Assembly (NCBI GenBank): GCA_028485475.2
Contig: CP144143.1
Coordinates: 620,001-684,000 of the forward strand
Length of the DNA: 64,000 bases
Direction of reading: 5' to 3'
Origin: Chitinophagaceae bacterium C216
GTDB taxonomy: Bacteria; Bacteroidota; Bacteroidia; Chitinophagales; Chitinophagaceae
The notes beneath the pieces are model-generated. The model worked only from the letters and a program-made list of their open reading frames with translations, ran no database searches and was not told the origin of the DNA. This document shows, piece after piece, positions 43,333-52,479 of this stretch (the stretch's first letter is position 1; every line of letters starts with the position of its first letter). A program made the position numbers and the translations under genes.

Positions 43333-43776
43333 TTATTTACTAGATAATACCGAATCGGCTTTGGCGATACTGGAAAGTACAACATCCTTCATTTTATTTA
43401 CCGAGGTCAGTTGCACTCTCAAATAAGCTTGGCGTTGGGTTTCATCATTCTTTAATGAGTCGTACTTAAAGCCGTCCATCCATTCGTTCATGGCGGCATC
43501 GGCATAGTTTAGGTCTTTTATAGTACTGTCTAACAATGCCATTCTTTTTTTATGCACTTCTGTACGCGGGAGATTTTTAAGCGAATCATACTCCGATTGT
43601 GCCTGCTTTAGCAACCGATTTAGTTTTGCCATTTTTGGCATAGCCACGTCGTGTCCGGCCAGAACTTCTGAAAGAAGACTATCTGATAAAGACATATCGC
43701 TATCGTTGTCTCCGGAAGACTGATTCTCACAGGATAGAAAAGCACAAACAAAAATGGCCAACGCGAATTTTCTCAT
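43333..43776 (-). CDS. Hypothetical helical lipoprotein
   Basis: The 147-residue protein has a lipoprotein signal (FVCAFLSC, Cys16), followed by an acidic Ser/Asp-rich linker and a largely helical body. Blocks such as GHDVAMPKMAKLNRLLKQ and LNYADAAMNEWMDGFKYD recall small Bacteroidota lipoproteins often labelled viral A-type inclusion-like, a name without functional meaning. No catalytic motif is visible. It is convergent with adk and transcribed alone. Confidence 0.7.
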   Translation of the reverse strand: MRKFALAIFVCAFLSCENQSSGDNDSDMSLSDSLLSEVLAGHDVAMPKMAKLNRLLKQAQSEYDSLKNLPRTEVHKKRMALLDSTIKDLNYADAAMNEWMDGFKYDSLKNDETQRQAYLRVQLTSVNKMKDVVLSSIAKADSVLSSK

Positions 43777-44014
43777 CTAATATGGTTTTTTACGATTTAC
43801 AATGGCTAATCTTTTCCCAATGACAAGCAAAAATAGCCATATACTACATATCCCTAATTCAGGTGATTGTAAGGTTTATTTGATGTATTAGCTATACTTT
43901 TATATTGTATTAAAGCAAATGTAAAGACCTTAATTTAATATAATAAGGTTTATATAAAAATTTTCTGACTAAACACCGTTCCTGTTGGAAATAAAAATAA
44001 TTAAAATAAATAAC

Positions 44015-45352
44015 ATGAGAGCACTATTATTACTTCTGTCTTTTGTTTGTTGTACAAGCGTATTGTACGGACAAATTTTCGATCCGAAAGTTAAAGCTAA
44101 AAGGGCTGCAGAAAACAGGGTGAATAATCGCATCGATCAGGGAATTGATAAAGGCTTGAATAAAGTAGAAGAAGGCATCGGAAATATTTTCAAGAAAAAG
44201 TCAAAAAATAGTAACAACGACGAAGGAACCAGTAAGCAAAGCTCCTCTGGAAACAAGGGGAGTAACGGAGGCGGTTCTTCATCAAGCGGGAATGACGATT
44301 TTTCGGTATCCGGAAAATTTGATTTTGTTCCTGGGGAAAAAGTTATTGTTGTTGAAGATTTTAGCCAAGACGCATTGGGAGATTTTCCTGCAAAGTGGAA
44401 TACGAACGGGTCCGGAGAATTAGTACGTTTGGGAGATCAATCTTCGAAATTTTTAAAAACATCTAGCGAAGTAGTGTTTTATCCGGAGTTTGTTAAAAAA
44501 TTGCCGGAGAACTTTACTGTTGAGTTTGATCTGGTCGCTTCACCCAATTTCAGCTTTTACAACGGGTTTTTCATTGTGGGTTTCACAAGCGAGCCTAATG
44601 TAGGAGCCAACTGGCGTCTATTCAAAAGATTTGGCAATAGAGCCGAGCCCAAAGCCAATGTGGAAGTGGCGTTTCATCCTACTAGTGCCGGCGGTCAAAA
44701 AGGAAGAACCGTATTTCACAGCTTTGGAGGTGGAAAAGAAATTATAAAGAATGATGCAGAGCAGAGCGTGTTTAAATCCATGGGAAGGGATTTGTTTGCG
44801 CATGTTAGCATCTGGCGTCAAAAAGGAAGAGTAAGAGTATATCTTAATGATGTAAAAATTTGGGATATTCCTAGAGCATTAAATGATGGAGCGGTAATTA
44901 ATTCCATTTATTTCAGAAACGATGGCTCAGGGAAAGACGACCAAGCATTCTTCATCAGCAATCTGCGCGTCGCTGTGGGCGCACCTGATACAAGAAACAA
45001 ATTGATAACTGAAGGAAAATTTGTTACTACTGGAATTTTATTTGATGTAAATAGTGATAAAATTAAGCCTGAAAGCTATGGAGTACTGAAAGAGATTGCC
45101 AATGTATTGCAGGAAAATGAAAGCGTGAAAGTGAAAATCGTAGGTCATACCGATAGTGATGGCGATGATGCATCTAACCTAGCACTTTCCAAACGTCGAG
45201 CCGAATCGGTGAAACGCACACTGGTCTCTAAATTTGGTATCAGCGAGAGCAGAATGGTAACCGATGGAAAAGGAGAGTCTGAACCGGTAAGTCCTAATAA
45301 TACTCCGGAAGGTAAAGCAAACAACAGACGGGTAGAATTTATCAAAATGTAA
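44015..45352 (+). CDS. OmpA family outer-membrane protein
   Basis: The protein has 445 residues from the ATG at 44015 (MRALLLLLSF), giving a clean signal peptide (to VLYGQ); a TTG at 43985 would add ten polar residues. A basic coiled region (KVKAKRAAENRVNNRIDQ) leads to a Ser/Gly/Asn-rich linker (about 65-100), then a predicted beta-sandwich that resembles a laminin-G/concanavalin-like fold (EFDLVASPNFSFYNGFFIVG). The C-terminal OmpA domain (about 340-445) has LFDVNSDKIKPES, VGHTDSDGDDASNLALSKRRAESVK and ANNRRVEF, which bind peptidoglycan. It likely tethers the envelope. It ends at a strong terminator. Confidence 0.85.
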   Translation: MRALLLLLSFVCCTSVLYGQIFDPKVKAKRAAENRVNNRIDQGIDKGLNKVEEGIGNIFKKKSKNSNNDEGTSKQSSSGNKGSNGGGSSSSGNDDFSVSGKFDFVPGEKVIVVEDFSQDALGDFPAKWNTNGSGELVRLGDQSSKFLKTSSEVVFYPEFVKKLPENFTVEFDLVASPNFSFYNGFFIVGFTSEPNVGANWRLFKRFGNRAEPKANVEVAFHPTSAGGQKGRTVFHSFGGGKEIIKNDAEQSVFKSMGRDLFAHVSIWRQKGRVRVYLNDVKIWDIPRALNDGAVINSIYFRNDGSGKDDQAFFISNLRVAVGAPDTRNKLITEGKFVTTGILFDVNSDKIKPESYGVLKEIANVLQENESVKVKIVGHTDSDGDDASNLALSKRRAESVKRTLVSKFGISESRMVTDGKGESEPVSPNNTPEGKANNRRVEFIKM

Positions 45353-45376
45353 TTCATCCCAGCCATTAACTTCATT

Positions 45377-45411
45377 AAAAGAGCGGGTATTGCACCCGCT
45401 CTTTTTTGTTA
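45377..45411. terminator. Bidirectional terminator between OmpA gene and feoB
   Basis: Twelve-base stem AAAAGAGCGGGT / ACCCGCTCTTTT with a 5-base loop and a T run. Confidence 0.88.
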
Positions 45412-45444
45412 AGGGAGAAACGAAAAATTAGTATCGACAAAAAA

Positions 45445-47562
45445 CTATTTCAATAACTGATAGGCGATAAAACTAACGATATAGGCCAGACCGGTCATGT
45501 ATACCAGTTGAATGAGGGGCCATTTCCAACTGCCGGTTTCTCTTTTTACAATGGCCAGTGTACTCATACACTGCATTGCAAAAACGTAGAAGAGCATTAA
45601 GGAAATTCCGGTTGCTAGCGTAAACACTTTGGACCCATCGCTGAAGGTCGCTTGTTGCATTTTTTGCTGTAAGGCAAGGTTTTCCTCGCCGTCATCTTCC
45701 ACACTGTACAATGTGGCCATTGTACCCACAAAAACCTCCCGAGCGGCAAAGGAAGTAATGAGTGCAATACCAATTTTCCAGTCGTAACCCAGAGGACGAA
45801 TAACAGGTTCTATAGCCTTACCCATAAGGCCGGCGTAAGAGTTCTCCAGCTTGGCTGTTCCGTACTGCTCCTCAATAAGCGTGGTGTCGGCTCCGGGTTG
45901 AGCCAGTTGTTGCTCGTATTGCTGATGTACCTGCTCCATTTTTTGTTTAGGTCCAAAAGAGCTTAGGAACCACAACACAAGGCTGATTAACAGAATAACT
46001 TTACCTGCCTGAAACACAAAAATTTTCGCTTTTTCAATCATTGTGTGGAAGGCATTCTTCCAGCGAGGAGCACGATATACCGGCAACTCAAGAATGAAGA
46101 AGCTTTTTTCTTGTATTTTCACAAACCATTTGGCCACATAAGCTACCAGCATGGCAAATACAATACCTATTAAATACAGTCCCATCATCACCAATCCCTG
46201 CACACTGATAAAGCCGGCAATATAGGTTCGAGGAATAACGATGGCCGTTAGAATCAGATACACCGGAAGCCGGGCAGAACAACTCATTAAAGGTGTTACC
46301 AGAATGGTAAGCAGGCGTTCTTTACGATTTTCGATATTACGTGCACTCATAATAGCCGGCACCGCACAGGCAAAGCCGCTAATCATTGGCATAACGCTTT
46401 TACCATTCAATCCTACGGAACGCATGATTCTGTCAGTAAGAAAACTGATGCGTGCCATGTACCCGGTGTCTTCCAGTATGGTAATTAGCCCAAACAGAAT
46501 CATAATCTGCGGAATGAAAATGACAATGCCTCCCAGTCCAGCAACGAGTCCATTAATTAGCAGGTCCGAGAAGTTATTTTCAGGCAATATCGAGCTCAGC
46601 CAGTTGCTAAATGCGGCCGTGCCACTATCAATCCAATCCATAGGATAGGATGCCAGCAGAAAAACACACTGAAACAGCAGAAACAATACTCCCAGTAGAA
46701 TCACATATCCCCAGAAAGGATGCAGGAATATATTGTCCAGCCTTTCTGTCATTCTGGATTGCTTTTGCGGATCGGGGAAGGTTACCGCCACATTCAGTAT
46801 ATGATTGATTCTTGTATAACGTTGTAGAATCTCTTCGGCCTGTGTGCGTGTGGGGTTGAACTGATAATCTTTTTCTGTTTGTTCAATCTGCTCTTGAACA
46901 TCATTGTTCAGTGCAAAGGTTTCATGATTGATAAGGTAATGTACGGCTTCGTACTCGCCCACTCCGGGCAAAATTTGCTGAACTCGCCTTATGGCTTCAG
47001 GGGCCAAAGAGGAGACATCAATAAAGTTGCGAGGTGTGGGTTTGTATAGATTGCCCGAAACCAGCTCTATTGCTTTTTTTAAGGCATCAATTCCTTTATT
47101 CTTGCGCGGATTTACCGCCACAACCGGCACACCCAGCTCCCGCTCCATTTCATTAATATCGATTTGTATACCCTTTTTGCGGGCGATGTCGGTCATGGTT
47201 AATGCAACAACTACCGGACGTTTCAAGTCGATAATTTGGGTGCAAAACAGGAGGTTCCTTTTCAAGCTGCTCGCATCGGCCACAGCCACAATTACATCGG
47301 GATGGATGTGTGGGTCTTGTCCAATAATCACTTTGTATGCCACCTCTTCATCCAAACGACGTGGATACAAGCTATAGGTTCCCGGCAGGTCAATAACCGT
47401 AGCAGCGCGATTACCAATTTTGGTGATGCCCGTTTTTTTATCAACTGTAACACCCGGAAAGTTGCCCACTTTCTGGTTAAGTCCGGTAAGCGCATTGAAT
47501 AGCGAAGTTTTGCCGCTATTGGGATTTCCTGCTAAAGCGATATGTAAGTTTATAGTCTTCAA
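45445..47562 (-). CDS. feoB: Ferrous iron transport protein FeoB
   Basis: About 705 residues. The N-terminal GTPase has G1 GNPNSGKTS, G2 GNFPGVTVDK, G3 DLPGTYS, and G4 reading TMTD, where NxxD is usual. A helical GDI-like domain follows, then a polytopic permease (about 280-705) with two Gate regions (MPMISGFACAVPAIMSARN and LVTPLMSCSARLPVYLIL). It takes up Fe2+ through the inner membrane. There is no ATG: a TTG at 47577 lies inside the -7 box (47575-47582), so I start at the next TTG at 47562, just before KTINLHIALAG. feoA is 35 kb away, not adjacent. Confidence 0.95.
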   Translation of the reverse strand: MKTINLHIALAGNPNSGKTSLFNALTGLNQKVGNFPGVTVDKKTGITKIGNRAATVIDLPGTYSLYPRRLDEEVAYKVIIGQDPHIHPDVIVAVADASSLKRNLLFCTQIIDLKRPVVVALTMTDIARKKGIQIDINEMERELGVPVVAVNPRKNKGIDALKKAIELVSGNLYKPTPRNFIDVSSLAPEAIRRVQQILPGVGEYEAVHYLINHETFALNNDVQEQIEQTEKDYQFNPTRTQAEEILQRYTRINHILNVAVTFPDPQKQSRMTERLDNIFLHPFWGYVILLGVLFLLFQCVFLLASYPMDWIDSGTAAFSNWLSSILPENNFSDLLINGLVAGLGGIVIFIPQIMILFGLITILEDTGYMARISFLTDRIMRSVGLNGKSVMPMISGFACAVPAIMSARNIENRKERLLTILVTPLMSCSARLPVYLILTAIVIPRTYIAGFISVQGLVMMGLYLIGIVFAMLVAYVAKWFVKIQEKSFFILELPVYRAPRWKNAFHTMIEKAKIFVFQAGKVILLISLVLWFLSSFGPKQKMEQVHQQYEQQLAQPGADTTLIEEQYGTAKLENSYAGLMGKAIEPVIRPLGYDWKIGIALITSFAAREVFVGTMATLYSVEDDGEENLALQQKMQQATFSDGSKVFTLATGISLMLFYVFAMQCMSTLAIVKRETGSWKWPLIQLVYMTGLAYIVSFIAYQLLK

Positions 47563-47574
47563 GATGTAAAATCG

Positions 47575-47582
47575 CAAAAATA
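47575..47582 (-). promoter_or_regulatory. -7 promoter box of feoB
   Basis: TATTTTTG on the minus strand, 12 bases before the preferred TTG start. It excludes the upstream TTG at 47577, which is within it. Confidence 0.6.
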
Positions 47583-47658
47583 ACCGACTTAAGGGTAATA
47601 ATGTTTACGAATTACGGAGAATTATGCAAATTAAGTCCCTCCGCCCGTGTATTTGTTC

Positions 47659-47666
47659 TAACTTTA
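47659..47666 (+). promoter_or_regulatory. -7 promoter box of the IPExxxVDY gene
   Basis: TAACTTTA is a near match to TAnnTTTG, 31 bases before the ATG at 47698. Confidence 0.4.
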
Positions 47667-47697
47667 CCTCAAAATTCGCTCGCAAAATAATACAAGA

Positions 47698-48141
47698 ATG
47701 GCCAGCGTGAAATTAGAGTTAGATACCCAGAACATCATTGACAGTTTTTTTGACGAAACAAAGCTGTTAGGTATAGTAACTACCGTAAAGGATTACCGTT
47801 TTTGCTGGAACCTCAACAATATGCTGGGCCTTAATTTTCGCATCAATCACGATATAGAAATAAAGCTGGTAAGAAAAAAACGAACCTATTTCTTCTCTGT
47901 ATACGAATATCGCGAGCCCCATAGTGCACTGTGCCATTATCTGTACAATAATTTATATGACGGAGAGTACTTGTTGCCGGAGTTTAAAAATCTGGATTTT
48001 TTGTGGCTGATGAAGAACGATACGGTAACAGAGGACTATCTAGATCAGATAAAAATCATGCTTCGCAGCATTCCGGGAGTACAGCTGGTAACTGAGCTTA
48101 CCAATGAAAAAATCAAAAACAAAGAATATCTTATCTTTTAA
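47698..48141 (+). CDS. IPExxxVDY family protein
   Basis: The 147-residue soluble protein has no signal or membrane segment. The stretch [15 protein letters not shown] near residue 95 fits the name-giving IPExxxVDY motif, and the N-terminal [16 protein letters not shown] and C-terminal EYLIF are as expected. The family is nearly restricted to Bacteroidota and has no known function. The gene is followed after 11 bases by a pterin dehydratase gene, so the two are probably co-transcribed. Confidence 0.82.
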   Translation: MASVKLELDTQNIIDSFFDETKLLGIVTTVKDYRFCWNLNNMLGLNFRINHDIEIKLVRKKRTYFFSVYEYREPHSALCHYLYNNLYDGEYLLPEFKNLDFLWLMKNDTVTEDYLDQIKIMLRSIPGVQLVTELTNEKIKNKEYLIF

Positions 48142-48152
48142 AAATCATCATC

Positions 48153-48383
48153 ATGTGGCAGGAGCAAAACAATAAGCTGTTTAAAAAATTTACTTTTAAA
48201 ACCTTCAGCGAAGCTTTTGCTTTCATGACGCGGGTGGCGCTAGAAGCCGAAAAAATGAACCACCATCCGGAGTGGAAAAATGTGTATAATACGGTAGAAA
48301 TATGGCTTAGCACACATGATGCTGGTGATATCATTACCGAAAAAGACCGATTGCTCGCAGAGAAAATTGACCAATTACAGTAA
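48153..48383 (+). CDS. phhB: Pterin-4a-carbinolamine dehydratase (4a-hydroxytetrahydrobiopterin dehydratase)
   Basis: The 76-residue protein has the PCD signature [20 protein letters not shown] (residues 36-55), with the His pair and Pro-Glu-Trp, and the ending [15 protein letters not shown]. It dehydrates 4a-hydroxytetrahydropterin made by aromatic amino acid hydroxylases, or acts in pterin recycling. It lacks the first 20-30 residues of longer homologues, which is common. No phenylalanine hydroxylase is in the window. Co-transcribed with the IPExxxVDY gene. Confidence 0.9.
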   Translation: MWQEQNNKLFKKFTFKTFSEAFAFMTRVALEAEKMNHHPEWKNVYNTVEIWLSTHDAGDIITEKDRLLAEKIDQLQ

Positions 48384-48520
48384 AGCTTTGGAAGCCCCTA
48401 CTCTTTATCTCACTGTATTTTGGAGCATACTGTGGCGACGGAATTAAAGAAATTGCCAAAATCATTGTTCAAAACGCCCCATCTTATTTTTCCACAATTT
48501 GTTGATATTTTCAAATACCC

Positions 48521-48528
48521 TATTTTTG
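48521..48528 (+). promoter_or_regulatory. -7 promoter box of the PpiD-like gene
   Basis: TATTTTTG, exact TAnnTTTG, 22 bases before the ATG at 48551. Confidence 0.6.
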
Positions 48529-48550
48529 CCGTCCTTTATAGTAATATATT

Positions 48551-50689
48551 ATGTCGATTATACAGAAAATCCAGGACCAGTACGCCAAGGTAATGGCGGT
48601 AATCATTGCCATTGCGCTTATTGTATTTGTAATAATGCTTGCTTTTGAGAATGGCGGAACTTTATTTAGAGGCGATGTAACGACCGTGGGTAAAGTAAAC
48701 GGCGAAGTAATAGACTACGACCGCTTTCGAATCCAGGTGGAGCAACAAACTATGATGTTGCAACAAAGAGGAATGGGCTCCGGAGAGGCTGTATCCCAGC
48801 AGGCACTGGAACAAGCCTGGAATGGCGAAATTGCAAGAATTTTGCTGAATCAGGAAACCGGTAAGCTGGGTATCGATGTAGGTAAAAAAGAATTGAACGA
48901 TATTTTATTTGGATCCAATCCTCCTCAGGAGCTGCTTCAAGCTTTCCAGGATCCGCAAACTGGACGGTATAATCCGGCGCTGGCTCAGCAACAAATTAAT
49001 CAAATAAAAACCAAAGGAACAGAAGAGCAAAAAGCGCAGCTAAATGCTTTTCTGGAACAGATGGCATTCCAGCGTTTGGCCGAGAAGTTTGATGCACTCT
49101 TCACTACAAGCATCAACTTTCCAAAATGGATGATTGAAAAGGAAAACGCACAAAACAGTCTGCTTTCCAAAATTTCTTTTGTGCGGGAACCTTATAGCAG
49201 CATTCCGGACTCTACAGTAAAAGTGACTAATGAAGACATTCAGAAATACATTGACAAACACAAAGAAGAGTTCAAGCAAACTGAAAGTCGCAGTATTAGC
49301 TATGTAGCTTTCAATGCAGAGCCTAGTGCTGCCGATAGTGCTCAAATTCGTGAAAGTCTTTTAGCGCTTAAACCAGCTTTTGATAGCGTAACAGATGTCA
49401 AAGCTTTCCTAAGAAATCAGGGGGTCAATAACTATTACGATGGTTATATCAGCGCTAATCGCATTCAAGTGCCTATGAAGGATTCCATTTTTAAAGTTGG
49501 CATAGGCAATATTTATGGACCCTACATTGATGCCGGTAATTATGTGCTGGCTAAAGTGGTGGCACAAAGAAATATTCCTGATACCGTAAAAATCAGACAT
49601 ATACTGGTAGGTACAATGCAAATGGATCCGCAAACTGGTCAGCAAATTCCAATCAGAGATGATTCTACCGCCAAAAAACTGGCCGATAGCATTGCACTTG
49701 CCATTCGCAACGGAGCCAATTTTGATTCTCTTGTTGTAAAATTCTCTAATGATCCAGGAAGTGTGAATAACGGTGGGGTGTATGATGGTGTGCCTTCCGG
49801 ACAAATGGTTCCAGAGTTTAACGACTTTATTTTTACCAATCCAGTAGGAGCAAAAGGGGTTGTAAAAACAGATTACGGATATCACTATATAGAAATTCTT
49901 TCTCAAAAAGGTAGCAGTACTGGTTATAAAATTGCATATCTGAACAAGCCTATTGAGGCAAGTGCCGAAACCGATATGGCTGCTAACAGCCAGGCTACCA
50001 AATTTGCAGCACAGGTAAAAGACAGAAAATCTTTCGAAGAGGCCGCGGATAAATTGCAGAAAGAAAAAGGCGTTTACCGATCTGTTGCTCAGGATATTGC
50101 ACCAACCGCATCTTTTGTTCCCGGTTTGGGGGCATCCCGCACCTTTGTGAAAAGTATTTATAATGCAAAACTGGGAGAAATTGTTCAGCCCGAGCGTGTA
50201 GGTGACTACTATGTTGTAGCCATTGTTACCGAAGTGAATAAAGAAGGAACCATGAGCGTAGATAAAGCAAGATTCATGGTAGAACCTTTATTGATAAACC
50301 AGAAAAAAGCTGAGCTTATCTCTCAGAAAATAGGCAAGATTACAACACTTGAAGCTGTAGCCGAAAAACTGAAAAAGCCAATTGAAGTGGCCGACAGTCT
50401 TCGTTTCAGCGGTCAGTTTGCTCAGTCAATCGGTTTTGAACCGAAGGTTATCGGAGCCGCCTTTAATAAGGAAAATGTGAACAAAGTAGTAAATGAGCCT
50501 ATTGCAGGTACACAAGGTGTATATGTAGTAAGAATTGATAACCTGACTGCAACACCCGTAGAAGCAGCTAATGTAGAAGAAACTCGAAAAATGCGTTACA
50601 TGCAAGGCAAACAGCAGGCGCAGTATCAAACCTTCCAGGCTCTTAAAGAGGCTGCCTCTATTAAAGACTACCGGGCTAAGTTCTATTAA
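48551..50689 (+). CDS. ppiD: PpiD/SurA-like membrane-anchored peptidyl-prolyl isomerase
   Basis: The 712-residue protein has one N-terminal membrane segment (about 14-32, VMAVIIAIALIVFVIMLAF), a SurA_N-like helical chaperone domain (about 38-230) and a central rotamase domain (VKIRHILVG, LVVKFSNDPGSVNNGGVYDGVPSGQMVPEF, TDYGYHYIEIL; about 345-455). A second parvulin-like region may be present (RFMVEPLLINQKKAELISQK is C-terminal helical). This is the PpiD layout: a periplasmic chaperone at the exit of the Sec translocon. It has its own promoter and terminator. A tail of about 250 residues resembles that of E. coli PpiD. Confidence 0.87.
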   Translation: MSIIQKIQDQYAKVMAVIIAIALIVFVIMLAFENGGTLFRGDVTTVGKVNGEVIDYDRFRIQVEQQTMMLQQRGMGSGEAVSQQALEQAWNGEIARILLNQETGKLGIDVGKKELNDILFGSNPPQELLQAFQDPQTGRYNPALAQQQINQIKTKGTEEQKAQLNAFLEQMAFQRLAEKFDALFTTSINFPKWMIEKENAQNSLLSKISFVREPYSSIPDSTVKVTNEDIQKYIDKHKEEFKQTESRSISYVAFNAEPSAADSAQIRESLLALKPAFDSVTDVKAFLRNQGVNNYYDGYISANRIQVPMKDSIFKVGIGNIYGPYIDAGNYVLAKVVAQRNIPDTVKIRHILVGTMQMDPQTGQQIPIRDDSTAKKLADSIALAIRNGANFDSLVVKFSNDPGSVNNGGVYDGVPSGQMVPEFNDFIFTNPVGAKGVVKTDYGYHYIEILSQKGSSTGYKIAYLNKPIEASAETDMAANSQATKFAAQVKDRKSFEEAADKLQKEKGVYRSVAQDIAPTASFVPGLGASRTFVKSIYNAKLGEIVQPERVGDYYVVAIVTEVNKEGTMSVDKARFMVEPLLINQKKAELISQKIGKITTLEAVAEKLKKPIEVADSLRFSGQFAQSIGFEPKVIGAAFNKENVNKVVNEPIAGTQGVYVVRIDNLTATPVEAANVEETRKMRYMQGKQQAQYQTFQALKEAASIKDYRAKFY

Positions 50690-50717
50690 TAATACAATTG
50701 TAATAGTGTGATATACC

Positions 50718-50746
50718 AAAATCCCGACACTGTGTCGGGATTTTGC
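50718..50746 (+). terminator. Intrinsic terminator after ppiD
   Basis: Twelve-base stem AAAATCCCGACA / TGTCGGGATTTT with a 3-base loop. Confidence 0.82.
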
Positions 50747-50794
50747 TTTTATTACAGATTGAACAAGTTGCCGGCATATATGTTAATTTAGCGT

Positions 50795-51298
50795 ATGGAT
50801 GTTATCAGAAATAAGGTAGCTGAAAGTGGCATCATTACTTTAAATCTTGAGGAATATTTGCCTAAGGAGGAAATCGTTCTTTTCGATATCAAGGATTATT
50901 TGTTTATGGAAATGATATTGAAAGAAAAGGATTTCCGTGAAGCGTTGAAGCAACACGATTGGCAGCAATATGCCGGAAAAAATGTGGGAATCATTTGTAC
51001 GGCCGATGCTATTATTCCTCATTGGGCATACATGCTTATTGTAAGCTATCTGCAGCCTGTTGCACAATATGTAGCTGCAGGAGATGCAGAAGAGCTGAAA
51101 AAACGCATCCTATTGCATAATATTAATAATCTGGACACAGCATCCTTTTCAGATAAGCGCGTAGTGATAAAAGGCTGCGGGGATGTATCTATTGATGCAT
51201 TTGCTTATGCAGAAATAACCCGAGTACTATTACCTGTTGTAAAAAGCCTTATGTATGGCGAGCCTTGCAGTACAGTTCCTGTATTTAAAAGAAAATAA
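50795..51298 (+). CDS. DUF2480 family protein
   Basis: The 167-residue soluble protein matches DUF2480, a Bacteroidota family without known function: EIVLFDIKDYLFMEMILKEKDFR (25-47), HDWQQYAGKNVGIICTADAIIPHWAYMLI, VVIKGCGDVSIDAFAYAEITR and the ending GEPCSTVPVFKR. Conserved Cys/His residues (GICTAD, KGCG, EPCSTVP) might form a metal or catalytic site, but that is a guess. It stands alone and is convergent with corA. Confidence 0.87.
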   Translation: MDVIRNKVAESGIITLNLEEYLPKEEIVLFDIKDYLFMEMILKEKDFREALKQHDWQQYAGKNVGIICTADAIIPHWAYMLIVSYLQPVAQYVAAGDAEELKKRILLHNINNLDTASFSDKRVVIKGCGDVSIDAFAYAEITRVLLPVVKSLMYGEPCSTVPVFKRK

Positions 51299-51312
51299 TT
51301 GTTGCGGCAGTA

Positions 51313-52419
51313 TTAAAACCATTTTCGTTTCTTAAATAGTAACAACATCCATGCAGGAATCAGCAGCATAGCGGCCACAGCAATCCAAAATCCCCAGTGG
51401 AAGTCAGACATCGGAATATTGGTGAAGTTCATTCCAAAGATGCCACCTATAACCGTTGCCGGCGCTAATAAGCAGGTTACGATAGCCATTACTTTCATCA
51501 CTTCGTTCATCTTTAGATTTACGTTATTGATATACAGGTCCTGTAGTCCCATTATCATATCGCGATAGTTTTCCACCAAATCTATAGCTTGTATGATGTG
51601 GTCGTAAACATCTTTATAAAATCGCTCGTTGAACTCCGTAAGCAAATCACTATCGCTTTTAATAAGGCCGCTGACAACATCTCTCATGGGAAACACGCTG
51701 CGTTTTAGAACGATGAGCTCTTTGCGCAAGGCATTGATATGTGCCAGTGAGCGTTTGGTGGTATGACGTATGATCTCTTCCTCCAAGTCTTCAATACTAT
51801 CGCGCAACTTATCCATCACTATAAAATAATTATCCACGATGGTGTCCATCAGCGTATAGTACAGGTAATCGGCTTCCTTCCCGCGGGTTTTACTGGTAGG
51901 AAGTTTTAACCGCTCCCTTAATGAAGTGAACATGTCTCTGGTAGGATCTTCCTGAAAGGTAATAATGAAATTTTTGCCCAGTACAAGGCTAATCTGCTCA
52001 TACCCCACCGATTTTCGTTCTTCGTTGTAATACAACATATGCGTCAGGCAGAAAAGAATATCATCAATCTCTTCCATTTTAGGGCGCTGATGAAGACTGA
52101 GGATATCCTCTCTAAGCAGCGGATGAATACCGTAACACTCTCCCACCTTATCCACATCATCTTTACGCAAGCCATCGATATTTATCCACACTATATGATT
52201 ATCCTGTTTCAGTGTTAATACCTCTTCAACAGATATGTTTTTATACTCCCGAATATCCTCTTTATTATAAACGTACGCAGTAATGATAACGTTGGTAGCT
52301 TCTTCCCGCACAGGTACAATAGTAGGATTGACGGAAAGTATTTCTTTGGTACGTTCAGTACTGAAAAGTTCTAATAAGTTGGGGAGAAAGAGGTACTTCA
52401 GATATTTTTCCGGACGCAT
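51313..52419 (-). CDS. corA: Magnesium/cobalt transporter CorA
   Basis: The protein has 368 residues from the ATG at 52419 (MRPEKYLKYL); a GTG at 52473 would add 18 residues. The large cytoplasmic funnel domain ends in two C-terminal membrane helices, the first with the selectivity motif G-M-N (GIFGMNFTNIP), the second ending in a basic tail KKRKWF. FERFYKDVYDHIIQAIDLVENYRDM is the long pore-lining helix region. It forms a pentameric Mg2+ channel in the inner membrane. It lies 60 bases downstream of kdsB on the same strand and may share its transcript. Confidence 0.94.
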   Translation of the reverse strand: MRPEKYLKYLFLPNLLELFSTERTKEILSVNPTIVPVREEATNVIITAYVYNKEDIREYKNISVEEVLTLKQDNHIVWINIDGLRKDDVDKVGECYGIHPLLREDILSLHQRPKMEEIDDILFCLTHMLYYNEERKSVGYEQISLVLGKNFIITFQEDPTRDMFTSLRERLKLPTSKTRGKEADYLYYTLMDTIVDNYFIVMDKLRDSIEDLEEEIIRHTTKRSLAHINALRKELIVLKRSVFPMRDVVSGLIKSDSDLLTEFNERFYKDVYDHIIQAIDLVENYRDMIMGLQDLYINNVNLKMNEVMKVMAIVTCLLAPATVIGGIFGMNFTNIPMSDFHWGFWIAVAAMLLIPAWMLLLFKKRKWF

Positions 52420-52479
52420 AATATTTGTTTTTTTAACTATGTTGTCGAAGTAAAAACAGTACTCCTTCCTCACATTGCA

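Noticed and set aside
48489-48497. A lone TTTTCCACA DnaA box upstream of ppiD
   Set aside because: A single 9-mer match in an AT-rich leader, without neighbours or a trio element; expected by chance.
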